Source: Magicicada septendecula (taxonomy: Eukaryota > Arthropoda > Insecta > Hemiptera > Cicadidae). Taken from it: DNA of 64,000 bases. The stretch covers positions 400,287,469 to 400,351,468 of the forward strand of contig CM068371.1 of NCBI GenBank assembly GCA_034769895.1, in the 5' to 3' direction. The position numbers were made by a program, and so were the translations under genes. The notes below the pieces were generated by a model that was not told the DNA's origin, did no database searches, and saw only the letters and a program-made list of their open reading frames with translations. Positions 24,961-36,762 of this stretch are shown in pieces. Every line of letters begins with the position of its first letter. The stretch's first letter is position 1.

Positions 24961-26508
24961 TTAACAACAAACTACTCCTTTGTTGCCGATAACGTAGTAC
25001 ACATATAAACAATTATCCCCTCGCCTTCAACTATCATTTTCATTTATATAAAATTACCCCTCCTCCTCCAACTACCCTTTTAATGTATAGATATTTAAAC
25101 TGAAATTAAATTATATGAAAACTGAAGTTATACATGGAAACCAATACGTGTGTAATGTAAAACTATTTTTTTTTTTCTAAAACCACGAAAAACCCAACTC
25201 GAAGTAAGGCGGGAGTGGCCCAAGGGTCAACCTCTTGCCTATTATTATAGGCCTACATGTCACTTTTTTGTGGCAGAACTTGTTTTTTTGGTAAAATTCG
25301 TTTTCTGACAAGTACTCGTTTTGTGACTAACAAAAAATAAACATCCATTATGTACAATTTGTAGAGCATATGTTGTCATTCCTTAATAGTGTTTTTTGTT
25401 TTTTCATTAACCATAAATATTTGTATTTTTCATTTTGTATTTGCTGTTATTTTTTCCAATTTGTAAACTTAAAAATGTTAGGTTCTTTATTTTAAGTGTT
25501 ACTCTGTTATATGCATTGTATTACACGTTTAATGTTATGTTTTCTCAACCACAGCTTTTATTTATTTTAGCAGTAAACTAAAAAGCCAAAACCATTATTA
25601 TCTAACTACCAAATGAAAACAACACGTATTTTTGATTTACATTAAGAAATAGGGCAATTTACAATTGGTACACTTCTTCTTTTCCACACCGTAATATATC
25701 GATACAATCGCATATTAAAAACATCGAAATGTATTGCGGGTACTCATACAGTTCCAATCATTTACTTGAATTCCGTTCGATAATTCCTAAAAAAAATATA
25801 ATTTTGTCAAAGTTAAATAAAATGTTTCCATAGAAACTACTTCTTTGTTGTCAATAACGTAGTACACATATAAAACATAAAATATTATCTCCTCTCTCAT
25901 CAACTACCATTTTAAATTATAGAAAATTACCCCCTTCCCCTTCAACTACCCTTTTCATTTATAGATATTTCATCTACCTTTTTACAGTGGATTATTATGA
26001 CCTTATTTTAAGGATACTTTATTTATCAAAATTAAGCACTTTACTCTTGTTAAAACGTAAAACGTTGCAGGTAAACTACCCCTTTCCCTTAACCGATCTT
26101 CACCAAAATCAATAGACCCCGAGTCCTCTACAATTCAGAATGGTATACAAAAATTTATTTGATTCTGTTTGAATTTGCAGCAGTTATCGTTTGCCATAGA
26201 AAAAATTCTACAGACAGACACACACAGACACTCTTCGAAAAATGACTTTTTCATGTTTTGAGGGTAGTACAATCAGAATCTGCCATTATCTTGAACACGA
26301 TTTTTTTCGCCATGACCATACTTCCATTTCCTTATGGAACGTGGAAGTAAAAACAAGTATATGTACAAGATGTATGTGCAGACTACATCCTAATGTACAT
26401 GGAACAGTCATGTGGACTACAGTATAGTAGCAGCTACTGCACTATAATATCATGTAACCACAACTCATTATTCAACATTTATGATGAGCAGTATCGAAAT
26501 TCCTAAAC
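24961..26508. other. Unassigned AT-rich DNA
   Basis: It contains repeated phrases such as CATATAAA and CTACCCTTTT around 25000-25100 and 25860-25960, which suggests an old, diverged duplication. No gene seen. Confidence 0.4.
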
Positions 26509-26564
26509 AGTCTGTAAATTCGATCAGAATGATCACTGTTGCACACCACTATATAAAAATTATT

Positions 26565-26606
26565 CCGATTAGCGCTTTCAAGCTTCACAGCTCATCGTCA
26601 GATCGG
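26565..26606 (-). ncRNA. Hammerhead-ribozyme-like motif, PLE left end
   Basis: The minus strand reads CCGAT, CTGACGA, T, hairpin GAGCT-GTGA-AGCTT, GAAA, palindrome AGCGCT (sharing its first A with GAAA), A, ATCGG. Helix I CCGAT:ATCGG is perfect. It differs from the 9.6 kb copies (CCAAT:ATTGG) by a compensatory change in helix I, which supports real pairing. Confidence 0.7.
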
Positions 26607-26747
26607 GAATAGACAGGAAATATGTGAAACCCAACCCTTCACCCCTCTCCCCCACCCTGCTCACCCACAACAAACCCTGCTCAACACAACAGGGTCAACA
26701 TACAAAAAGCTAAAATAGAACCAGAACAAAAGAATTATGCAGGGTCA

Positions 26748-27224
26748 TTGACATACATAGGTTCACATACTAGAAAAATTATAAAATGTTTTAATAAATA
26801 TGGAGTAGATATAGCTATTAAAAAATGTGAAACGGTATTTGATAAGATAAGGAATAAGAATATAGAAAAAATTCCAGTATTACAGAAAAGCGGAATTTAT
26901 AAATTAAAATGTAAAGACTGCAACAAAGTGTACCTAGGGGAGACAGGACGAAAATTCGTATGCAGGTTGTCTGACCACAAACGTGGAGAAGGTAATAGAA
27001 CAACCAATTCGTTATATGCAAGACATTTCATAGAAGACAACCATAAGTTTGTTAATCCTTTGGAAGAATACGAAATTGTAAAAGTAGTAAATAACACAGT
27101 TGAAAGGAAGCTTAGAGAGGAGTTAGAAATATTGAAAGAAAGAGAAAAAGGGTTAGACAATTTAATTAATATTAAAATTAAATTTGATAATGAAGAAATA
27201 TTTTATAACATGATTAAGAAGTAA
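26748..27224 (+). CDS. GIY-YIG endonuclease domain of a Penelope-like element (C-terminal fragment)
   Basis: The 158 aa frame contains KSGIYKLKCKDCNKVYLGET followed by GRKFVCRLSDHKR. This is the GIY...Y-G-TGR-F-R-H core of the PLE-type GIY-YIG nuclease, with the characteristic C-x2-C pair between the GIY and YLG motifs. The Tyr residues, the Arg of FVCR and the following His region are present, and a downstream Glu-rich helix (KLREELEILKEREK) follows. In a full element this domain nicks the target for target-primed reverse transcription and lies after the RT domain, which is missing here. The first Met is only the first in the frame; coding similarity probably begins near it. The frame ends 66 bp before the hAT insertion. 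Confidence 0.85.
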   Translation: MTYIGSHTRKIIKCFNKYGVDIAIKKCETVFDKIRNKNIEKIPVLQKSGIYKLKCKDCNKVYLGETGRKFVCRLSDHKRGEGNRTTNSLYARHFIEDNHKFVNPLEEYEIVKVVNNTVERKLREELEILKEREKGLDNLINIKIKFDNEEIFYNMIKK

Positions 27225-27671
27225 ATGATAGAGGACAGATAGATAAGATTAAGAATTATATTGCATAGTACTAATTGGTTGTTTTAAAATAAGGGTGTGT
27301 ATCCAGGGGGGCAAGGGAGGGCAGCTGCCCCCCCTTCCAACAAACGGGAAAAAAATTTAAAAAACAAATTTGTAAATAATTTATTAACAGACTGGTTGTT
27401 GATATTTCAAAACTTTTAAAGAAACTAATTACGAAATAGAGACACCATTGCAGGTGCGACATCCAGTCCTCGCGGGAAAAATTTGTGTGAATGATTAAAT
27501 CTTAGATCTTAGATAATTATACTTATCGCATATTAGCTACATGTTATAATCATTTTATACATAAAAGTCATAATATGAATAAAGCTAACTAAAAATTGAA
27601 AATATCATGCAGTTATAATTAGGTTGTTTTCTTTCGAATTTAGCTTTTAGGCTCACTTTGGCGTGGAATGG

Positions 27672-27903
27672 CTGTATAGTATAATTTAAGTTTCATGGTC
27701 TTGTCACCATCATGATATACCAGGAGCACGAAGACAAGCCAACGAGTGCTCGGTGCTCGGTTTATGACCGAACCATTTCTTGAGAGCTTCAGTTGATCTT
27801 TCGATCCTCGCCCACCATTAATGCCCTAAATGTGAAATCGAAAACAATGTTAACAGTGGGCGGGGATCAAAAGGTCAACTGAAAGTTAAATTATACTATA
27901 CTG
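27672..27903. repeat. Small inverted-repeat (MITE-like) segment inside the hAT
   Basis: TGTATAGTATAATTTAAG at the left matches the reverse complement of the right end. A second nested inverted pair is built on CAGTTGATC...CGCCCAC and GTGGGCG...GATCAAAAGGTCAACTG. No TSD was identified. Confidence 0.5.
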
Positions 27904-27934
27904 TCTTGTATATTTTCATATAGAATTATTAAAA

Positions 27935-28100
27935 AATTGATAATGTGATGGGAAAAATTGCCAAAGGTTTAGTAATTTTTAAAAATTGATAATGTGATAG
28001 CAAAAGTTGCCAAAGGTACAGTAATTGTTAAATTATTCGATATGAAAATTTACAAGTCAGTGCTAATAATATGATGGGAAAAATTGCCAAAGGTATAGCT
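27935..28100. repeat. Three imperfect direct units, about 60-80 bp each
   Basis: Each unit contains GATGGGAAAAATTGCCAAAG or a close variant, after an AATGTGAT/AATATGAT phrase. Non-coding, upstream of the hAT transposase relic. Confidence 0.7.
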
Positions 28101-28220
28101 ACCCTCCCATTCCCAAAGTACCTTGGTAGACTTAACTACCTTTCCCTTATCTATCAACTCTAGTTACGCCTGATTCCACACGTGAACTTTAACTGCGCTT
28201 TAAATACTGTATAGGAAGGG

Positions 28221-30503
28221 ATGGAATGGTATACTCAATACTCACTATACCTTGGTCTTATGCCGCGACCATACAAACGTTTGGTAAAAAATAATAATTT
28301 TTTTTCAGTGAATTTAAAACGAAAGAAAAGTACCAGTAGCAGCAGCGATGAGGACAAGGAAGTAAAACCACCCTCTGCTTCCGACCCTGCGACTGCGGGG
28401 CTTTCTAATGGTTGTCATGAAGATGATATTGGAAAATTCATCGGCTTGGCTACCACTATGATGGTTGATAAGAAAAACATCTTCTGGAAAATGGATGGGT
28501 ACCTTCGAAGAATTACGATTTTGTGGCAGATGCCAAACATCTCAAGAGGAAATTCAATCACCAATGGCTGGAAACATGAATATAATTTACTCAAAGCGAC
28601 TGAAAGGTGCTTTCTGTAAATATTGTGTGTTGTTTCCGCCGTCAGCCAGCATGGTGAGAGGCGGTTGGGGTTCTTTCATAATCAGACCCTTCACTAAGTA
28701 TAAGGACGTGCACGATCATTGCAAAGCACATGTACAGAGCAAAGGACACCAGGCTGCAATGGAATCTGCAAAATCATTCATGGAGACCATTCTAGTGGAC
28801 ATCCTAATTCACCAGTATTCACAAAATTAGTAGAAGAAAACAAACAAGTACTATCCTCAATTGTTTCCTGTGTCATTTTTTCTGGCACACATGATTTACC
28901 TCTCAGAGGCAAAAATCTGGATGAAGGTGTACTTGTAGACTTATGCCGCTTACGCATCGAAGCAGGTGATTCACAATTAAAACACCATTTTGAGCATGGA
29001 CCAAAAACGCGTCATACCGATCACCTATCATCCAAAATGAAATAATTGATCTCTGTGGTGCTATAATCAGGGAACAAATCATCACAAGGGTTAAAGAACC
29101 TTGCGCTTACAGCATTCTAGCTGACGAAACTGTCTATTGGATTACGTTTCTTTGATGAAAAGGCCAACGAAATCAAAGAGGAATTTTTAGGCTTTGTAGA
29201 GCTTGAAGGACTTGATGCCAGAAGTATTGCCAAAGCTATTGATGATTTAGTTACAAACTTAAATATAGACCCTGATAAGTGTGTGGGATTAGGTTTCGAC
29301 GGATGTTCCACCATGTCTGGCAAAGAAGGGGGGGTGCAGGCAATCTTGAGGCAAAAGTACAAAAAAGCCTTATACTTCCATTGCTCCTCGCACAAGCTAA
29401 ACCTGGTCGTGAACGACTTAAACCTTATCCCAGAAATTCGAAACTGCGTTTGAACTATCAAGGAGATAATCACATTTTTTCGCGAGTCCGTTTTACGACG
29501 CAAGCTTATTGCAAACATTCCTAAATTGTGTGAGACTAGATGGTCAGAAAAGTACAAGAGCATTCATGTTTTTAAGGATAACTTCGTCAATATTGTTGAA
29601 GCATTAGAGACATTAGCTGAAGAGGGAAATGTAGCAACCAGAAATAAAGCATATAAAATGCATGCATCGGCATGCAGATCTTCATTTATTGTCTCAGTAG
29701 CATTAATTGCGAAGTATTCCGCTATACTGCAACCCATAGCAAATACACTTCTTCAATTGAAGACACTTGACATACTCAAAGCCAACCAGCACATTCAAAC
29801 TATTCTCGACATGCTAAGAGATCATCGGAAAGATGCAGAGAGCATCACAGATGACGTTTTGAAAGAAGCATATGACATTGCAAAGCATTTGAATATTGAT
29901 ATAACCGCCACTCGCGTTTCTGGCCGACAAAAGCATAGAAGTAATCCTCCTGCCGAAAATCTATCCGAATTTTGGAGAAGGTCTCTAATAATTCCTTACT
30001 TGGATTCCATCATATCATCTTTAGAAGTTAGATTTTCTTCAGACAAATCGCCTGCATTTTCATTGACACATTTCCATCCGAGTAACATGAGAGATGCTTC
30101 ATTGGAGGAATGGAAAGAAAGTACTTCATCTTGTGCAACATTTTACAATTTGGAAGGCATCAACGGGGAAAGGGAATTGTGGTTTAAAATGTGGAATGAG
30201 GTACAAGAAGCACCAGACATCAATGAAGTTTTAAAAAAGAGAGAATTGTTTTTCCCGGCCATTAGAAAGGCGCTACTGATATTGCTCTCACAGCCCTGCA
30301 CAACAAGCACTATAGAGCGTTCATTCAGTTCTCTTCGCCGAATTAAAACATGGCTAAGAAGTACTATTGGTGAAAATAGATTAAATGGATTAGCCATGCT
30401 AAGCATTCACTGTGAATGGGTTTTAGTAAACAAGGAGCGATTAATGGAAGCAGTAATTCGAAAATTTGCAACTAATCCTCGCAAGCTATTGTTCAAGAAT
30501 TAA
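28221..30503 (+). pseudogene. Broken hAT transposase (ZMYM1-like type)
   Basis: The N-terminal part (28221-28619) has a basic, serine-rich stretch. Zinc-finger-like CKYCVLFPPSASM and a downstream HCKAHVQSKGHQ follow in 28465-28830. 28719-29045 and 29126-29450 hold the catalytic core, including GLGFDGCSTMSGKEGG with the second catalytic Asp, and then HCSSHKLNLVVNDLN. The last part (29526-30503, 325 aa) is open from CETRWSEKYKS to the dimerisation motif STIERSFSSLRRIKTWL. Frame changes near 28500 and 28800 and stops near 29043 and 29450 break it. It is less decayed in the C-terminal half than the hAT at 5.8 kb and belongs to a different hAT subfamily, judging from the ends. Confidence 0.85.
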
Positions 30504-30540
30504 TTTCTTTTAATAAATGGTGTTCTTCCTTTTATTATTG

Positions 30541-30700
30541 TTATTAAAACATGGTTAAGAATAAGTATTGGTAAAAATAAGTTAAATGCTTAGCCATGCT
30601 AAGCATTCATCGTCAACGAGTTTTAGCAAAAAAGGAACAAGGAGCTGTAGTTAGAAAATTTGTAACTAATCCTTAAAAACTATTGTTTAAAAAAATTTTT
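30541..30700 (+). repeat. Diverged tandem copy of the transposase 3' end
   Basis: ACATGGTTAAGAATAAGTAT and TTAGCCATGCTAAGCATTCA repeat blocks found at 30348-30410, in the same order and through the stop. This is a duplication of about 160-180 bp within the hAT that decayed more than the original. Confidence 0.75.
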
Positions 30701-31061
30701 TTAATAAATGTTATTCTTCCTTATGTTATTGTTTATTATATAGTATGGTACTATGGACCCTCCCCCCCGCCATCAAAGAGATTGATTTTCGAAAACTGCC
30801 CCCCTTCCGTTTTGAGCTGGATACGCCCATGGTGTGTGACTGACCCACGTGTGTGGAGAGGAAGAGGGTAGTTTAAAAGGATGCACACACACACACACAC
30901 ACACTGAAACACAAGGAATTTACTAGAAAAATATGTAACTGTACAGATGGTGAGACAGAGTTTAGGGGGTGGGGAAGGGTCATTAATTTTTAGTTTGTTG
31001 TGGGTGAGCAGGGAGGGGGAGAGGGGTGAAGGGTTGGGTTTCACATATTTCCTGTCTATTC

Positions 31062-31103
31062 CCGATCTGACGATGAGCTGTGAAGCTTGAAAGCGCTAAT
31101 CGG
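31062..31103 (+). ncRNA. Hammerhead-ribozyme-like motif, PLE right end
   Basis: CCGAT, CTGACGA, T, hairpin GAGCT-GTGA-AGCTT, GAAA, AGCGCT (first A shared with GAAA), A, ATCGG. It is the exact mirror of the left-end motif and sits about 45 bp before the 3' tail. Confidence 0.7.
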
Positions 31104-31194
31104 AATAATTTTTATATAGTGGTGTGCAACAGTGATCATTCTGATTGTGATTTCAACCACTAACACAAATTTCTTCATTAAAAGTCTGTAAATT

Positions 31195-31542
31195 GTTGTA
31201 ATGTGTAAAACAATACTTTCATACACAGTACCAAAGACAATGCAATTTTATTATTTTTCGGTCTGTGAGGAAAGAAAACTCTACCTATTTAACATTTTAA
31301 AATTGTAGGGCCCCTGTAAGCTCAAGGCTTTGCCGACACCATATTCGCATGTATGATACTCCTACTGCCCAAGGGTGCTTTTCAAATTACCTCATGTGAT
31401 AAATTGCTGGGCACCTGTTCTCTTCTGAAAATATTTTCCACCCTCTCAGTCACTACTGCTTTTAGTGAATGGAATAAATAAGAGTGGAGATGGCAGTAAT
31501 GTCAGCGACTTGCCACACAGCAGAAGAGGTACTACACGATTG
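31195..31542. other. Unassigned DNA
   Basis: No coding or repeat structure recognised between the PLE and the next MITE. Confidence 0.4.
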
Positions 31543-31550
31543 TGTGTGTG

Positions 31551-32210
<660 letters not shown>

Positions 32211-32349
32211 GCAAAAGTTGTGCCCCATAAGAATTCAGGATGAACTGGAATAGCAATAATGGACTGTACTGACTTTTTCTGTTATTTGTTGCACATACAA
32301 TGGACTTTGGATTCCAAGTTAATAAAGGCTAAACAAGATAGCATAGTGT

Positions 32350-33120
32350 TGATGTATGAGCCACCAGGAGCTACACATTGATCGGTTGCAGAGGAAATTA
32401 AGGTCAAGTGAAGGATGATTAATTACTCACTTTGAAGAAACAGGAAGCGTTGGATACCGAAGAACAGTGTAACTGACGCAGAAACATCAGCAGTACTGTT
32501 GGCACATCTTGTAAAGAGCCAAAACAATCTCTTTTAACAAAGTAGTTAAAGAGATTAGTACAAGGCAAGGGTCAGTTTTGCGTATTCTTCCATAAATTTG
32601 TTGCATTTTTATAAAGTTCATCTCTTCCAGGATGACTGAGATTGTTGGGTATTTTATGAATGATTTGTGGACTATGACAATCAATCCATGTTCTTCACTG
32701 ATGAAGCCAATTTTTTTTTACCCAGTAGACGTTAGGAGTACATACATCAGTAGACACAATTGTCGTTATTGGTAGGACAGTAATTCTCAATTTATGGAAG
32801 ATAGTCATATAAAACTGGTCATATTATGGCTGGAATGTGATTGCCCAGCTGCTGCTGGGTGTCTTTGAAATAATATTAACAGGTGAAACATGCTTCCGTG
32901 GGCAGTGGACCTTCTTAATAGATTTTCTCAATGATGTTCCATTAGAAAAGCATGTTTTCGTAATAGAACAGAGTGTCTCCTATAGTTTGCTATGGTGCAA
33001 GACTTCCTAAATTCTAAGTTTCCTTTCCTAACAGGGAGATCAGATGACAAGGTCTTGTTGAGTGTCCTCCCTTGAATCATACACTTTTAGATTTCTTCTT
33101 GTGGAACCATTTAAAATATT
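32350..33120 (+). pseudogene. Tc1/mariner-type transposase relic
   Basis: Short pieces in shifting frames follow the order of a mariner-type transposase from the group that often has a DUF4817-like N-terminus: FEETGSVGYRR, then NPCSSLMKPIFFYPVDV followed by ISRHNCRYW (the TDEAxFxLsGyVNxQNxRYW region), then TFLIDFLNDVPLEKH, and finally CPPLNHTLLDFFLWNHLKY (normally WPPRSPDLTPLDFFLWGyLK). Many stops and frameshifts make it very old. The motif order and spacing are right. Its downstream end is cut by foldback F. Confidence 0.75.
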
Positions 33121-33380
33121 GGATTTCATCGTCCATGACGTGTCCGTTACTTAACTAAATACAACTATTTCACTAACGACTCGGAACAAAGTTTTTTATG
33201 AGTAAAAACATAAAGTTTTACCTTACAACCTGAACTGGTTTTCACTTTTAAAAAGCTTCTTCAGAGGTTCCTGAAGAAGCTTTTTAAAAGTGAAAACCGG
33301 TTCAGGTTGTAAGGTAAAACTTTATGTTTTTACTCATAAAAAACTTTGTGTTCCGAGTCGTTAGTGAAATAGTTGTATTT
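33121..33380 (-). mobile_element. Foldback element, family F, inserted in a mariner relic
   Basis: Arms of about 100 bp (33164-33262 and 33270-33368) are near-perfect reverse complements around 33266. A unique tail of about 43 bp, containing GTCCATGACGTGTCC, is on the left only. The probable target duplication is ATTTAAAATATT (33109-33120) against ATTTAAAGTATG (33381-33392), 10 of 12 matching. The tail and arm start recur at 55842-55900, which shows this is a dispersed family. Confidence 0.75.
33228..33268 (-). ncRNA. Hammerhead-ribozyme-like motif, foldback F left arm
   Basis: The minus strand reads ACCT, CTGAAGA, a T/A-rich helix II (CTTTT with AAAAG), GAAA, a helix III of two or more pairs, C, AGGT. 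Helix I ACCT:AGGT is perfect. The right-arm copy (33271-33306) keeps the core but has lost helix I. Confidence 0.55.
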
Positions 33381-33780
33381 ATTTAAAGTATGTTACAAAA
33401 TGTGTCCTAGAAATATTGACGTAACTCAAATAATGATTAATTTTTGAGTGCCAGTACAACTTCATAAGAAACGCTCGTATGTCTTTGTTCAGGAATATAC
33501 TAAAAAAACTGAAAATGTTTTACACATCAATATAATGGAAGACATGGAGTCATAACAAAGCCGACGGAGCTGAAGAAGTATTGAACTCTAGTAGTGACAA
33601 AGCGACTTTCATACACCTGATGTTAGGTAGAGAATGCAACAAGAAGATACAAGTACATTAACTTTGGGGGGGAGGTGTAAACCTAGCATCAGTGCATACA
33701 GCATCACCAAGTTTCACTGCAAAGACGGGCATTAAATGCTACGAAACACTGATTTTATGTAAATAATTAATGAAAAGAGA
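33381..33780. other. Unassigned DNA
   Basis: Possibly the remaining 3' side of the mariner relic. No motif is clear enough to claim. Confidence 0.35.
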
Positions 33781-33852
33781 GGCTTTAGTGGAGCAGCAGA
33801 TAAAGCACTTGATTAGTAAACTCGAAATGTCAAGTTCAATTCCCAGTTGCAC
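33781..33852 (+). pseudogene. tRNA-Thr(AGT)-like relic, possible SINE head
   Basis: TAAAGCACTTGATTAGTAAAC matches the D-arm end, anticodon loop and AGT anticodon of tRNA-Thr. AGTTCAATTCCCAG is a B-box/T-arm match. The acceptor stem does not pair properly, so it is not a working tRNA. No defined SINE body or A-tail was found. The following 33853-34624 is unassigned. Confidence 0.5.
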
Positions 33853-34628
33853 AAAAATCAAGAAGCAGATAGAAAAGAGAGTGCACAAGGGTCTGAAGTA
33901 TAGTGCTGGCCACACTGCCTTCTGTGTACACTCAAGCTGTCTACTTTGCCTCTTGTATATTAGAAATGACTACACGTCCTGGAAATATGGGATTCACCTT
34001 GAATTATAAACATTAGTACCAGTAATGGACTACTGGTACATAGATTTTTTCTGGATTTTAAAAATTTTAAAGTATGGATTTCTATTGAATGAAACATTGA
34101 AAAGAAAAATTAGTTAGAAAAAGTGGGTAAAAAGGGATTGTATTTCTTTTCCAGTTGTGAAGGAAAAGAAAAGCATACTCTGAACCTCTAAAATTGTATA
34201 ACAATTTTTTCGTGATACCGTCTCACAACGCCAACAGAAAGAATATTGTGTATATGCAATTCAGTAGTCTGACGACAGGAACTGGTTGGTACGTAGTTGA
34301 TACTTTGGGTAAGATTTTTCAAGTTCTTTGCAAATATGGAATGGACTACGTAGAATTTTATAACTGTGAAGGGCTGAGAACTCTCGTATTTTTCTGGGAA
34401 CAAGCAGATTCTAAAAGGTGCTGGTTTCCTTGAAAAGTACTCATGGTTGAAGCTTTAAACAACAGAAATGTTCAAATTTGTTTGTGTGTGAAATAATAAA
34501 TTTAATAATGATAAAATAATTGTAGCCATGGAATAATAATAATAGTATATCATAAAGTAAAATAATGTGGACCATATATGATAACGCCAACAAAAATGTT
34601 ATCTGAAAAAAATGCTTTTACCTCAGAC

Positions 34629-36749
34629 TGTGCCGGTGTTTGGACAATCCGGCGTTCGAGGAAATGCAATTCTAGTTTTCGGTTTTGGATAAATGTCGAA
34701 GTATTAGTTGGTAAGCGCAATTTCTATGACACTGTTTCGACTGGGAACGCGATCTAGTGGCGGAGTTTAGTTTTCGTTGTGAGCGCTTGCAAAATACGCA
34801 GTTGCAGCTTTTCTCGCTCTGAATAAACAGCTCAGCCGTCTTCCCTCGGTAGCAGATTTTTGTGTGTAGTCTTCCTCATCTTTATGGCAGGCTAACTGCT
34901 TAAGACTCACCGGGTTCTCGCCCTAGAAAGGAGATCTGGCCACAGCTTGGTGCACTGCCACCTTCACCAGCTATGAACCACTAAAAACTTCGTCTGTGCC
35001 GAGGAGGAGCTAGCTGCCGCCAACAATGTGAAACCGCCGCTTCATATGAGGTGATATAAACTCTTTTTTATTCTTATCCTGGCCCGCGGAACATCCCATG
35101 TGAGGTGTTTGTGCTACAACAGTTTACTTTATTCAGCAAGATGGTTAAATCGAGGGTGTGTCGGAAAGACAATTCCTATGTAAATTATTCTTGATAATAC
35201 AGTACGATCACTGCAATTGTGAGCTGCACTGTGGGAGGATATCAGAGCTGTTTTCGTAGGTATTATGGGTGCAAAAGTTGTAAGGGAAAATTTTTCTAAA
35301 TTAAGTACAAAGGTATGATTTTCTTGATTCCGAACCGGCTGGTTCGGATGTCTTTCTTAGATTATTACTGGGGTTTCATAATTAATTATTTTTCCTGTAT
35401 GCAAGGGATGGGGTTTTTTTTATTCTGTTTCCGGCTGTTATTTTATATAGGGGTTCTCTGTTCACATGTTAGGCACCTGTTGGTGCCATTTCATGCAGGT
35501 TTTCTACGTGTCATATTTTGTCTGGTCAGGCCTGTTCTGGTACACTCCTACAGCCGCACGTATACAGCATGTTTTTATTTTATATATGCACAGATGGCTG
35601 AAATTAATTTTTTTATTTCCTTAAGGCCTATATATATTTAATATTTTGAGATTATCAGGCCTATATATATTTAATATTTTGAGATTATCAATTTTGGATG
35701 GAATGAAATATACAGGCGGTACTTATTTTTGTAACTTAGATTTTCTGGCCATTACTTGCTAAACTTGTTTTGTTAATTTTTGGATATTATCAAATCCTTA
35801 TGATTAAATAATGACTAATAACTAATAGTGACTAATAATGATTAATAATGACTGTTTAAGTATATAATTAAATGAATGTATAATTTCTAAACATTTAACA
35901 TTCTTATGACAGATTTTTAGAAGTGTTCTGTGCATTATATAGATCAACTAGTTTCACATTTTGCCTATCATTATAGCAAGCTTTACTTATCATTATATTT
36001 TTTAATTACCAGCCATTACAAATGTTTTCTCAAGTTATAATGTATATTTGTATCTGACATAGAATTGTTACTGTCCTTAGTCTGTCTGCTGACATTATAA
36101 AAATGTAAAAGGGGTTGCGGTGGTTGATGACATTAGTTTCCAGTTAGTTTGATAGATAATGGCGGGTTCCAGTTATTTAATATTTACATATCCAGGGTGA
36201 TGAAAGTATAATGTACTGGCGGTCCGTGAGGCTTTTGAATAGTATGGCGTGTTGAGTTGTAACTGTGATTGGGTGAAATTAATTGTGATATTATTTGTTG
36301 TTATGTGTTTGGGGTAGAGTGATAATTATATATACAAGGGTACCTTTTTATAATGTCGAGACATAAACAGAAAAAATTGTTACCTTATGATCATGATCAT
36401 TTCCGATTGAGGAGAATATATATATAAATAACTATATTATGTGAGATTTATGTTTTATGTCAATGTGTACAAAAGGGGATATATTTGTATACACAACTAT
36501 GTGCTTTTGGACATCATGGGGATTACGGGGTCTTGAAATTGTGATATATGTTAATTTACTCAATAAATGCTGTTATTGTTGGTTACCAGAGAGTTTAATT
36601 GCAAGCCCCGTCTCACTGGACCCAGCGCATTTTTGCTTCTCTAGGCCTTCTGCCTAGTTTTAAAAATCTAGTGGCCCCTCTCTTAAAAAAATAAAAAAAA
36701 AATTTAGGGAATTTTATAAAGTATAATAAAAAACTAAAGAGGGGTTACA
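34629..36749 (+). repeat. 5' LTR of the outer element
   Basis: 2121 bp, TG...CA. AATAAA near 34821 is followed by a CTCAGCCGTCTTCCCTCGG block, probably the R region. A 33 bp segment (GGCCTATATATATTTAATAT...) is tandemly duplicated at about 35623-35690; the 3' LTR has only one copy. Confidence 0.92.
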
Positions 36750-36751
36750 TT

Positions 36752-36762
36752 TGGTAGCAGAG
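36752..36762 (+). promoter_or_regulatory. Primer-binding site, initiator tRNA-Met type
   Basis: TGGTAGCAGAG matches the complement of the 3' end of animal initiator tRNA-Met (CUCUGCUACCA) over 11 bases. It starts two bases after the LTR. Confidence 0.65.

Larger units (their letters stand above)
27291..30832 (+). mobile_element. hAT DNA transposon, 3.5 kb, inside the PLE
   Basis: The left end has GTGTATCCAGGGGGGC. The right end read inward is CATGGGCGTATCCAGC followed by GGAAGGGGGGCAG. GGGCGTATCCAG ends are typical of one hAT group. The exact left base and the duplication are blurred by GGTGTGT on both sides, so the limits are approximate by a few bases. It interrupts the PLE 3' region and is therefore younger than the PLE copy. 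Confidence 0.8.
26521..31182 (+). mobile_element. Penelope-like element with inverted hammerhead-bearing ends, family A
   Basis: The left end (about 26521-26676) is the reverse complement of 31004-31147. The 12 bp repeat AGTCTGTAAATT is exact at 26509-26520 and 31183-31194. The right end continues into the family tail (31148-31182). Between the ends lie the GIY-YIG endonuclease frame at 26748-27224 and a 3.5 kb hAT insertion (about 27291-30832). Without the hAT the element is about 1.1 kb. The reverse transcriptase is absent, so it is a truncated PLE. Known PLEs encode RT plus GIY-YIG and have terminal repeats that can be inverted and can carry hammerheads. Confidence 0.8.

Noticed and set aside
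26897-27160. Minus-strand frames overlapping the PLE endonuclease
   Set aside because: Antisense shadows of the GIY-YIG frame.
34629-36749. Reading frames within the long LTRs (for example 35315-35641 and 36457-36657)
   Set aside because: Mirrored in the other LTR at 53634-53849 and 54673-54873, but hydrophobic chance frames with no known domain.
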